A DNA stretch of 18,374 bases, from NCBI GenBank assembly GCA_003242115.1, contig QBMP01000054.1, positions 1 through 18,374 of the forward strand. The letters run 5' to 3'. Both the position numbers and the translations under genes were made by a program. The stretch's first letter is position 1; every line of letters starts with the position of its first letter. The stretch is from Phormidesmis priestleyi. Lineage in GTDB: Bacteria > Cyanobacteriota > Cyanobacteriia > Phormidesmidales > Phormidesmidaceae. Under the pieces are notes generated by a model, which made no database searches, was not told the DNA's origin, and saw only the letters and a list, made by a program, of their open reading frames with translations. Shown here one piece after another: positions 1-6,729 of the stretch.

Positions 1-164
1 GTATTCATTCGCGCTGGCAAGTATTTTTTTAGGAAAGATATTTTATCTCCCTTTGAAAAGTCAGCTTTGTTTTTGCAATAGCTTTGCCAAGCAACTAAGC
101 CAACTGCAAATTCAAAGGAGTTCATCATTTTCCGCTATCTACCTCAACAAAGTCGAATAAGAAA

Positions 165-1340
165 ATGGCAACTGTTAAACTTTGTGACACTTCCATGCTT
201 GGCACTCGTAATAGTCGTTCAAATAGTCAGTTAAAATCCAGAGATGCCGCCAACGACTTACCCAACCGTTCGGCAGTCTGTAGCCTGATCTCTGCCGGTT
301 TAGATACCGGCTTGGAAAGCAATCCCTCTTTAGATACCAAACCCACCGTCAGCATTGGCCTACCTGTGTACAACGGCGAGAATTTTCTAGCAGAAGCGAT
401 AGAAAGTGTTCTTGCTCAGACATTTCAAGACTATGAGCTGATCCTTTCAGATAACGCTTCTACCGATAGAACAGCAGAGATTTGCCGTCACTATGCCAGT
501 CAAGATCGGCGCGTTCGCTACTATCGCAGCCCAGCGCACCACTCACCGACTTGGAACTACAACCGAGTATTCTCACTTGCTAAGGGCAGCTATTTCAAGT
601 GGGCCGCTCATGACGATATCTTTGAGCCCACGTTTATTGAAAAAACATTAGCGCTATTAATTCAAAACCCAGCAGCGGTTTTGAGTTTCTCAGGTGTAGA
701 TGTCATAGACGAAGAAGCAAAGACAATTCTTCCTTATGATGTTGTACTGGCAACCAATAGCCATAGCCCATCTTGCCGATTTCAGGAAATGATCAGCCTT
801 AAGCATCGCTGCTACGACATTTTTGGCCTGATAAAAACAGATGTTCTCGCGCAAACGCCCCTCATCGAAGCTTATGCTGGATCTGATCGAACGCTGCTAG
901 CTCGGCTCAGTCTTCTAGGTTCTTTTGAAACTGTACCTGAGCCTTTGTTCAAGGCGAGAAAACATGCGAAACAATCCATTGCGATGTTGCGCAATCCACG
1001 GCATAAGCATCTCAGGTTGCATGACTACGCTGCTTGGTTTGATCCTGACAATAAAGGAAAAATTATTTTTCCTAACTGGCGCATTTTTGAAGAGTATCTT
1101 AGAGCTATTCGAGCGGTTTCGCTGAGTAAGAAAGATAGATTAATGTGCTACTTTGTGGTGACTCGCTGGATATTTTCTAATCAAAACTGGGCGAAGCTGG
1201 GTCGGGATTTGGCGATCGCCCTCCTGCAAATTTTCAGCCGATTACGATCTCCCCTTTCTGAGGATAGCAAAACTCATCAGCCGAGCCTTCATTTAGGCCA
1301 TTTGCCAGCAGTTCATGTCAAAGAAAAGGCAAGCCGATAA
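165..1340 (+). CDS. Family 2 glycosyltransferase (GT-A fold)
   Basis: Predicted to transfer a sugar from a nucleotide-sugar donor to a growing glycan at the cytoplasmic face of the membrane. The GT2 signature starts near residue 61 (SIGLPVYNGENFLAEAIESV), followed by the nucleotide-binding DNASTDRT segment. The metal-binding acidic pair is at D150-D151 in AAHDD. The C-terminal third (about 250-391) is less conserved and has no clear membrane helices. The first 60 residues are outside the family core and look low in conservation. No good Shine-Dalgarno precedes the ATG at 165; an AAAGGAG lies at 114-120, too far upstream, and the frame has no start codon between them, so the true start is uncertain. 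It is the first gene of the polysaccharide cluster, 52 bp before rfbF. Family assignment is firm. Donor and acceptor are unknown. Confidence 0.88.
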   Translation: MATVKLCDTSMLGTRNSRSNSQLKSRDAANDLPNRSAVCSLISAGLDTGLESNPSLDTKPTVSIGLPVYNGENFLAEAIESVLAQTFQDYELILSDNASTDRTAEICRHYASQDRRVRYYRSPAHHSPTWNYNRVFSLAKGSYFKWAAHDDIFEPTFIEKTLALLIQNPAAVLSFSGVDVIDEEAKTILPYDVVLATNSHSPSCRFQEMISLKHRCYDIFGLIKTDVLAQTPLIEAYAGSDRTLLARLSLLGSFETVPEPLFKARKHAKQSIAMLRNPRHKHLRLHDYAAWFDPDNKGKIIFPNWRIFEEYLRAIRAVSLSKKDRLMCYFVVTRWIFSNQNWAKLGRDLAIALLQIFSRLRSPLSEDSKTHQPSLHLGHLPAVHVKEKASR

Positions 1341-1392
1341 AAGTCGTGAACTATTACAGCTTGAATATTAAACCTTGAACAAGGTTGTTTTT

Positions 1393-2166
1393 ATGAAAGT
1401 AGCCATCTTGGCGGGTGGGTTAGGTACCCGCCTATCTGAAGAGACCGTGGAAAAGCCTAAACCCATGGTGGAAATCGGCGGGAAGCCTATCCTATGGCAT
1501 ATCATGATGCACTATGCGCATTATGGCTTTCACGATTTTGCCATAGCCCTGGGCTACCGAGCCGAAGTCATTAAGAAATACATGGTCGATTACTGCGCGC
1601 TTAACAGCAATCTCACCATCAACCTTAAAAATGGCGACATCAAACGCCACGCAGGCTACACCCCCGACTGGAACATCGATCTGATTGATACTGGGCTTTA
1701 CACCAATACGGGCGGACGCATCAAACGTCTACAGCCCTACGTCGGGAACGAAACCTTTATGCTCACATGGGGAGATGGCGTCTCGGACATTAATCTGCAA
1801 GGCTTACTGGCCTTTCATCGTGCTCATGGCAAGCTAGCCACGCTCACCGCCGTGCGTCCGCCCGCGAGATTCGGCCACTTGGATTTAGAAGGCGATCAAA
1901 TCGTTGACTTTTCTGAAAAGCCCCAGACGCGAGAAGGTTGGATTAATGGCGCATTTTTCGTCTTAGAACCGGGCATTTTTGACTATATTGCTGGAGACGA
2001 CACCCAGTGGGAGAAAGCGCCCCTCGAAAAGCTCGCCCGCAACGGTCAGCTGATGGCCTACAAATACGATGGTTTTTGGCAATGTATGGACACTTTACGG
2101 GACAAACGACGTCTGGAGAGTCTCTGGACGAGTGGAGATGCCCCGTGGAAGACCTGGAACGTGTAG
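1393..2166 (+). CDS. rfbF: Glucose-1-phosphate cytidylyltransferase
   Basis: Makes CDP-glucose and pyrophosphate from CTP and glucose 1-phosphate, the entry step to CDP-linked (often deoxy or branched) sugars. The N-terminus has the nucleotidyltransferase signature LAGGLGTRLSEETVEKPKPM, the next stretch reads VEIGGKPILWHIM, the metal-site motif is WGDGVSD, and the end is FWQCMDTLRDKRRLE...APWKTW. All match my memory of Salmonella RfbF closely. Starting at ATG 1393 the protein is 257 residues, the same as the Salmonella enzyme. An in-frame TTG at 1375 would add six residues but is less likely. The gene is followed after 111 bp by an SDR and a sugar C-methyltransferase, a neighbourhood typical of CDP-sugar modification. 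Identification is very secure. What the CDP-glucose becomes is inferred. Confidence 0.96.
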   Translation: MKVAILAGGLGTRLSEETVEKPKPMVEIGGKPILWHIMMHYAHYGFHDFAIALGYRAEVIKKYMVDYCALNSNLTINLKNGDIKRHAGYTPDWNIDLIDTGLYTNTGGRIKRLQPYVGNETFMLTWGDGVSDINLQGLLAFHRAHGKLATLTAVRPPARFGHLDLEGDQIVDFSEKPQTREGWINGAFFVLEPGIFDYIAGDDTQWEKAPLEKLARNGQLMAYKYDGFWQCMDTLRDKRRLESLWTSGDAPWKTWNV

Positions 2167-2262
2167 AAAAACCTCTAGTCGCGTTCTCGACAGTCATGAT
2201 TTGATTGCTACCAAGCCACCACCAGCAGTACTTAACCAGAAATAGAAAGAAGAAGCTTAACG

Positions 2263-2268
2263 AAGGAG
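2263..2268 (+). promoter_or_regulatory. Ribosome binding site of the SDR gene
   Basis: AAGGAG lies 9 bases before ATG 2278. It decides the start in favour of that ATG over the in-frame TTG at 2272, which would be only 3 bases from the site. Confidence 0.8.
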
Positions 2269-2277
2269 ATTTTGACT

Positions 2278-3318
2278 ATGCGCGTATTGGTAACCGGCCA
2301 TCAGGGCTACATTGGCACCGTTTTAGTGCCGATGCTCATAGCTGCCGGACATGATGTTGTCGGGCTCGATAGTGATTTGTATCAGCGCAGCACCTTTGGA
2401 TCAGGACTACCGTCTATTCCTGACCTCAAAAAAGACGTTCGCGACGTGACCCTAGCCGATTTAGAAGGGTTTGAAGCGGTGCTGCATTTAGCAGGTCTTT
2501 CTAACGATCCGCTCGGCAATCTCAACCCTGACCTCACCTACGCCATTAACCATCAAGCGACAGTGCATCTAGCAGAGCTAGCCAAAAAAGCCGGGGTTAG
2601 CCGCTACATTTTCTCATCGTCATGCAGTAACTATGGCGCGGGCGGACAAGACTGGCTCACCGAGGAGTCGGCGTTTAATCCGGTGACGCCGTACGGCGTC
2701 TCTAAAGTTCGCTCTGAGCAGGACTTAGCCAAGCTTGCCGATGATAGCTTTAGCCCCACGTACCTACGCAATGCCACCGCCTTTGGCGTTTCACCTCGGC
2801 TACGGTTTGATCTGGTGCTGAATAATTTGACGGCTTGGGCACTGACGACAGGGCTCGTATTTATTAAAAGCGATGGCACTCCCTGGCGACCGATTGTGCA
2901 TATTGAAGACATTTCGCGGGCGTTTTTAGCAGCGCTACATGCCCCGCGTGCAACAGTGCACAATGAAGCCTTTAACGTGGGCCGCAACGAAGACAATTAC
3001 CAAATTCGAGAGCTGGCTGAAATTGTCAAAGAGACCGTCCCAAGCTGCCGGATTGAGTACGCCGAAGATGCTGGCCCCGACAAGCGCTGCTATCGGGTGG
3101 ACTGTAGCAAAATTAAGCGAGTGCTGCCAGAGTTTCAGCCGCAGTGGGACGCTCGTAAGGGCGCTAAAGAACTTTACGATGCCTATGTCAAAGTCGGCCT
3201 GACATTGGAAGAATTCGAGGGTGACCGCTATCAGCGAATTGCGCATATAAAGTCACTGCTAGCTGACGGTAGCTTGAGTGAAGAGCTGCGCTGGCAAGCA
3301 GTCGCGGTTGGTGTGTAG
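2278..3318 (+). CDS. NAD-dependent epimerase/dehydratase family protein (extended SDR)
   Basis: An extended short-chain dehydrogenase/reductase acting on a nucleotide sugar, 346 residues. The Rossmann motif VTGHQGYIG (GxxGxxG) is at residues 5-13, the NAD-side acidic residue follows in GLDSD, and the active site has the serine cluster SSSCSNYG (113-120) with Y139 and K143 in PYGVSK. The motif after the serine cluster lacks the Asp-Glu or Asp-Lys pair of sugar 4,6-dehydratases (TDEVYG or TDK types), so an epimerase or 4-ketoreductase role is more likely than dehydratase. This exclusion is inference from family knowledge. The gene sits between rfbF and a C-methyltransferase, so a CDP-hexose is the probable substrate. 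The C-terminal extension (about 300-346) is helical and charged. Exact reaction not determinable. Confidence 0.88.
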   Translation: MRVLVTGHQGYIGTVLVPMLIAAGHDVVGLDSDLYQRSTFGSGLPSIPDLKKDVRDVTLADLEGFEAVLHLAGLSNDPLGNLNPDLTYAINHQATVHLAELAKKAGVSRYIFSSSCSNYGAGGQDWLTEESAFNPVTPYGVSKVRSEQDLAKLADDSFSPTYLRNATAFGVSPRLRFDLVLNNLTAWALTTGLVFIKSDGTPWRPIVHIEDISRAFLAALHAPRATVHNEAFNVGRNEDNYQIRELAEIVKETVPSCRIEYAEDAGPDKRCYRVDCSKIKRVLPEFQPQWDARKGAKELYDAYVKVGLTLEEFEGDRYQRIAHIKSLLADGSLSEELRWQAVAVGV

Positions 3319-3375
3319 GCATGGCAATAGTCGTCGTCGCAGACAAACCCGATCACCTTTGAGGAGACTTTAGCT

Positions 3376-4617
3376 ATGGAATCCGTTACCCCGGTTTGTC
3401 GCGCTTGCGGCAGTCACTCGTTAGAGCCGATTATCTCATTTGGCGAGACGACGCTAGCCGATGCCCTGCTCACCGCCGAGCAGCTTGATGGGCTCCAAGA
3501 GACGTCTGAATATACCGCGCCTTTGGATCTGGTGTTTTGCTCAAGCTGTAGCTTGGTGCAAATCACTGTGAGTGTACCGCCCGAAATTCTCTTCTGCCGC
3601 GACTATCCCTATTTTTCATCGGTATCGCCGAGCTTGATGAAGCATTTTCGCTTGAGTGCTGAGTCTATTATTGAAACGCGACAGCTCAATTCGCAAAGCA
3701 AAGTTATTGAAGCAGCTAGCAATGATGGCTATATGCTCAAAAACTTTGCTGAGAAAGGCATTCCGGTGCTGGGAATCGATCCGGCAGATGGCCCTGCTGA
3801 AGCCGCCCAAACAGCGGGCATTCCGACCAAATGCACTTTTTTTAGTCAAGACTTAGCGGCTCAGCTCAAGCAAGAAGGATACCAAGCGGACGTCTTTTTG
3901 GCGAATAATGTGCTAGCGCATGTACCGGATCTCAATGGCTTTGTGGCGGGCATAGGGCTGATTTTGAAGCAGACGGGCGTGGCGGTCATTGAGGTGCCTT
4001 ATCTAATTGATTTGGTAGAGCACGGTGAGTTCGATACGATTTATCATCAGCATCTTTGTTATTTTTCGGTGACAGCATTAGACAGACTGTTTCGGCGGCA
4101 TCATTTGTTTCTGAACGATGTGCAGCAAACGACCATTCACGGTGGATCGCTGCGGCTGTTTGTGGAGCCGGTTGAGCGGGTGCAGCCATCGGTGAAGAAG
4201 CTGCTGGCGCAGGAGCAAGGCGATCGCGTAGACACCATCGACTACTACCAAACGTTTGCGGCCCGAGTCGAGACGATTAAGGCTGAGCTGCTAGCAATTT
4301 TGAGCGAACTTAAGCAGCAGAACAAGCGAGTAGTGGGCTACGGCGCAGCAGCGAAGGCGGCGACCATGATGGCCTATGTCGGGATTGACCGGCAGCAGCT
4401 TGACTATGTTGTTGATCTCAATCCGTTTAAGCATGGCCGGTATATGGGGGGCAATCACCTACCGATTTTTCCGCCTGACCAGCTGCTGATTGATCAGCCT
4501 GACTGTGTGCTGATACTCGCTTGGAATTTTGCCGAAGAAATCATGCAGCAGCAAGCGGCTTATCAGCAGGCAGGTGGGCGCTTTATTGTGCCAATCCCTG
4601 CGCCCAAAGTGGTTTGA
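3376..4617 (+). CDS. SAM-dependent sugar C-methyltransferase, TylC3/TcaB9 type
   Basis: Predicted to add a methyl group to a ring carbon (usually C3) of a 4-keto nucleotide sugar, giving a branched-chain sugar. Three parts in the family order are visible: an N-terminal zinc-binding module with C8/C11 and C55/C58 (Methyltransf_13 type); a Rossmann SAM domain with motif [10 protein letters not shown] at 110-118; and the C-terminal Methyltransf_14-type domain ([12 protein letters not shown] near 321, then [15 protein letters not shown] and [11 protein letters not shown]). The catalytic-loop motif is YHQH at 223-226 where the family usually has YHEH, so the Glu is replaced by Gln while the proposed base His is kept. 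RBS GAGGAG at 3361-3366. It lies 57 bp after the SDR and 4 bp before the GT4 gene. The family is secure; the methylated position is inferred. Confidence 0.92.
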   Translation: MESVTPVCRACGSHSLEPIISFGETTLADALLTAEQLDGLQETSEYTAPLDLVFCSSCSLVQITVSVPPEILFCRDYPYFSSVSPSLMKHFRLSAESIIETRQLNSQSKVIEAASNDGYMLKNFAEKGIPVLGIDPADGPAEAAQTAGIPTKCTFFSQDLAAQLKQEGYQADVFLANNVLAHVPDLNGFVAGIGLILKQTGVAVIEVPYLIDLVEHGEFDTIYHQHLCYFSVTALDRLFRRHHLFLNDVQQTTIHGGSLRLFVEPVERVQPSVKKLLAQEQGDRVDTIDYYQTFAARVETIKAELLAILSELKQQNKRVVGYGAAAKAATMMAYVGIDRQQLDYVVDLNPFKHGRYMGGNHLPIFPPDQLLIDQPDCVLILAWNFAEEIMQQQAAYQQAGGRFIVPIPAPKVV

Positions 4618-4621
4618 GCCG

Positions 4622-5926
4622 ATGAAAGTCGCCTTTGTCAGCCAGCCTTGGGATACGTTGCGCCCCCCTGTCAGCGCGGGCTCTATTCCGATTTGGACGT
4701 ATAAAACGGCGAAGGTGTTGGCGGCGCGCTGCGAGGTCGTGATCTATGCTCGGCGCAGCGATCAGCAGTTGGCTCAGGAGGTGCAAGCGGGAATTGAATA
4801 CCGCCGAATCTCGGTCGCGGGCATCAGGCTGTGCAATGGGCTTGCCAAAGGCGGGGCAAAGCTGTTTCGTAAGTTTCGCTACCTCAACTCTGGGCTGTAT
4901 TATGGGCCCTATGGGCTGAGAATTGCGACAGATCTGCGGCAGCAGCAATGCGATATTGTTCATATTCACAACTTTTCACAGTTTGTGCCGGTGATTCGGG
5001 CGCTGAATCCTAAGCTGAAAATTGTGCTGCACATGCATTGTGAATGGCTGAGCCAGTTTGATCGCAAGGTAATCGCTCAGCGCCTAGCGCAATGCGATCT
5101 GATCATTGGCTGTAGTGACTACATTACCGAAAAAATCAGAGGACAATTTCCTGAATTTGCGGATAAGTGTCAGCGGGTGTACAACGGGGTCGATATTCAA
5201 CAGTTTGACGAGACAGATGATAAGACAGATAACGAAGTCTATAGTCAAGCAGATGACGAGACGGATGATAAAACAGGTGATAAGACAGATGATCCCAATG
5301 TGCTGTTTGTAGGGCGAATTTCACCCGAAAAAGGGCTGCATACTTTAGTCGCGGCTTTTGAAAAAGTTGCTGCCAAATTTCCAACCGCTCAGCTGTATTT
5401 AGTCGGGCCGAACAAGCCGACCTCGGCTGAATTTATTGCCGAGCTGAGTGACGATCCGATAGTGCGCCGATTAGCTGATCTCGATCCACCTAACTACCCG
5501 CAAAATCTTCAGAACCATTTGCCACTTCATCTAAAAGAGCGCGTCTTTTTTACTGGAGCAGTTTCTCATTTAGAGCTGCATCGCTATTTTCAGCGAGCCA
5601 GTGTGCTGGTGAATCCTTCTTTGAGTGAGGCTTTTGGGATGAGCTTAGTCGAGGCGATGGCAACCGGAACTCCGACAATTGCCACTAAAGTAGGGGGCAT
5701 GTGCGATGTTATCGTGCCTGAGAAAACAGGTTTGCTGGTGCCGCCCGATCAGCCGGAGGCGCTAGCGCTGGCGATTTGTCGGCTGCTAGATGAGCCTGAA
5801 CTCAGAGCAAGCATGGGACGAGCAGGTAGGCTACGGGCGACAGAGATATTTTCTTGGGAGGCGATCGCTACAAGTCTATGGGCTCACTATCAAGCCCTGC
5901 TGCCGAGGGGAGGTAATGGCCTATGA
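4622..5926 (+). CDS. Family 4 glycosyltransferase with acidic interdomain repeat
   Basis: A GT-B glycosyltransferase of 434 residues. The start at ATG 4622 gives the expected N-terminus MKVAFVSQPWD; the frame is open further upstream, but that stretch lies inside the methyltransferase gene. The N-terminal Rossmann domain ends at VYNGVD, and the C-terminal one begins FVGRISPEKG. The retaining-GT4 E-x7-E motif is E336 to E344 (EAFGMSLVE), followed by AMATGTPTIATKVGGM. Between the domains, residues 196-224 form an inserted stretch rich in Asp, Glu, Thr and Lys with a 4-residue period (see repeat entry); the interdomain segment of relatives is usually short. The stop overlaps the next gene's ATG (ATGA at 5923-5926), suggesting translational coupling to the deacetylase. 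A GT4-deacetylase pair recalls two-step transfer and deacetylation of GlcNAc, which is only an inference here. Confidence 0.92.
   Translation: MKVAFVSQPWDTLRPPVSAGSIPIWTYKTAKVLAARCEVVIYARRSDQQLAQEVQAGIEYRRISVAGIRLCNGLAKGGAKLFRKFRYLNSGLYYGPYGLRIATDLRQQQCDIVHIHNFSQFVPVIRALNPKLKIVLHMHCEWLSQFDRKVIAQRLAQCDLIIGCSDYITEKIRGQFPEFADKCQRVYNGVDIQQFDETDDKTDNEVYSQADDETDDKTGDKTDDPNVLFVGRISPEKGLHTLVAAFEKVAAKFPTAQLYLVGPNKPTSAEFIAELSDDPIVRRLADLDPPNYPQNLQNHLPLHLKERVFFTGAVSHLELHRYFQRASVLVNPSLSEAFGMSLVEAMATGTPTIATKVGGMCDVIVPEKTGLLVPPDQPEALALAICRLLDEPELRASMGRAGRLRATEIFSWEAIATSLWAHYQALLPRGGNGL
5207..5293 (+). repeat. In-frame 12-bp-period tandem repeat, acidic
   Basis: Seven consecutive 12-base units plus one codon, degenerate around GAT-AAG-ACA-GAT, encoding DETD, DKTD, NEVY, SQAD, DETD, DKTG, DKTD and a final D. 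The two middle units are the most diverged. The reading frame is kept throughout. It lies exactly at the hinge between the two GT-B domains. Confidence 0.85.
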
Positions 5927-6729
5927 ACGCGATTCGAGACTTTTACCGTCAGCGATTGAATCAGGTAATGGCGGCGCGATCGCTCACCGATCTCACCCGT
6001 TCCGCCCTGGTTTTAGCCCCCCACCCGGATGATGAAACGCTCGGCTGCGGCGGCACGATTATCCGTAAAATAGCCGCAGGCGCTGATGTTCAACTTGTTT
6101 TCATGACTGACGGTAGCCGCTCCCATGCAGCGCTGATGCCGGAATCGAAGCTGCGAGATCTTCGCCAAAAAGAAGCGATGAAGGCGGCGCAGGTTTTAGG
6201 TGTGCCCTTTGAATCGGTGACTTTTTTGGAGTTTGGCGACGGGCAATTGAGTCAAAACAAAGCGCAGGCGATCGCCGCTATCAGCAAACTGCTCAAACGC
6301 CACCGCCCTGCCGAAGTGTTTATGCCCTATTCACTCGAACCGCCGCCCGATCACGCGGTTACGTATCACGCCGCGATCGCCGCTTTAAATCAGCTCTCTT
6401 TGTCACCTACTATATACACCTATCCTATTTGGTACTGGCAGCACTGGCCCTGGACAAAGCTCGTGGGTAACAGTCGGCGCGAAACGCTGGGTGTTATTAA
6501 AGCTAGCTTGATCAGTCGATTAGGAACGGCGATGTTTCAAGATTTTCAGCATTCGGTGTCGATCAGAGAAGTGCTGGAACAAAAGCAGCTAGCTCTCAAT
6601 CAACACCAGTCACAGATGCAGCGATTCGACGATAATCTAGCTTGGCCAATTTTAGCCGATGTGTCCGACGGAGAATTCTTAGCGTGTTTTTTCCAAGACT
6701 ATGAAATTTTCCACCGCCCTCGGGCCTAA
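5923..6729 (+). CDS. PIG-L/LmbE family N-acetylglucosaminyl-type deacetylase
   Basis: A zinc-dependent deacetylase of 268 residues, expected to remove acetyl from an N-acetyl-hexosamine carried on a lipid, nucleotide or glycan. The hallmark motif APHPDDETLGCGG has H34, D36 and D37 as metal ligand and catalytic residues, then FMTDGSRSH. The second metal-ligand region is PPDHAVTYH with H144. The Rossmann-like core covers about 28-160, and the C-terminal third carries the usual helix and strand cap. The start overlaps the GT4 stop by 4 bases, so the two are probably translated together. The members of this family that act on small thiols (MshB, BshB) share the core, so substrate cannot be read from sequence; the cluster argues for a glycan or lipid-linked sugar. 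No signal peptide, so cytoplasmic. Confidence 0.92.
   Translation: MNAIRDFYRQRLNQVMAARSLTDLTRSALVLAPHPDDETLGCGGTIIRKIAAGADVQLVFMTDGSRSHAALMPESKLRDLRQKEAMKAAQVLGVPFESVTFLEFGDGQLSQNKAQAIAAISKLLKRHRPAEVFMPYSLEPPPDHAVTYHAAIAALNQLSLSPTIYTYPIWYWQHWPWTKLVGNSRRETLGVIKASLISRLGTAMFQDFQHSVSIREVLEQKQLALNQHQSQMQRFDDNLAWPILADVSDGEFLACFFQDYEIFHRPRA

Noticed and set aside
1..164. Possible promoter or 5' leader before the first gene
   Set aside because: AT-rich with a stray AAAGGAG at 114-120, but no clear -35 and -10 pair and no start codon placed after that site.
2278..3318. SDR as CDP-glucose 4,6-dehydratase
   Set aside because: The active-site segment lacks the Asp-Glu or Asp-Lys acid-base pair of that family, so I left it as a general epimerase/reductase.
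4529..4621. Upstream extension of the GT4 gene
   Set aside because: The extra 31 codons fall inside the end of the methyltransferase gene and do not look like a GT4 N-terminus; MKVAFVSQPWD at 4622 fits the family.
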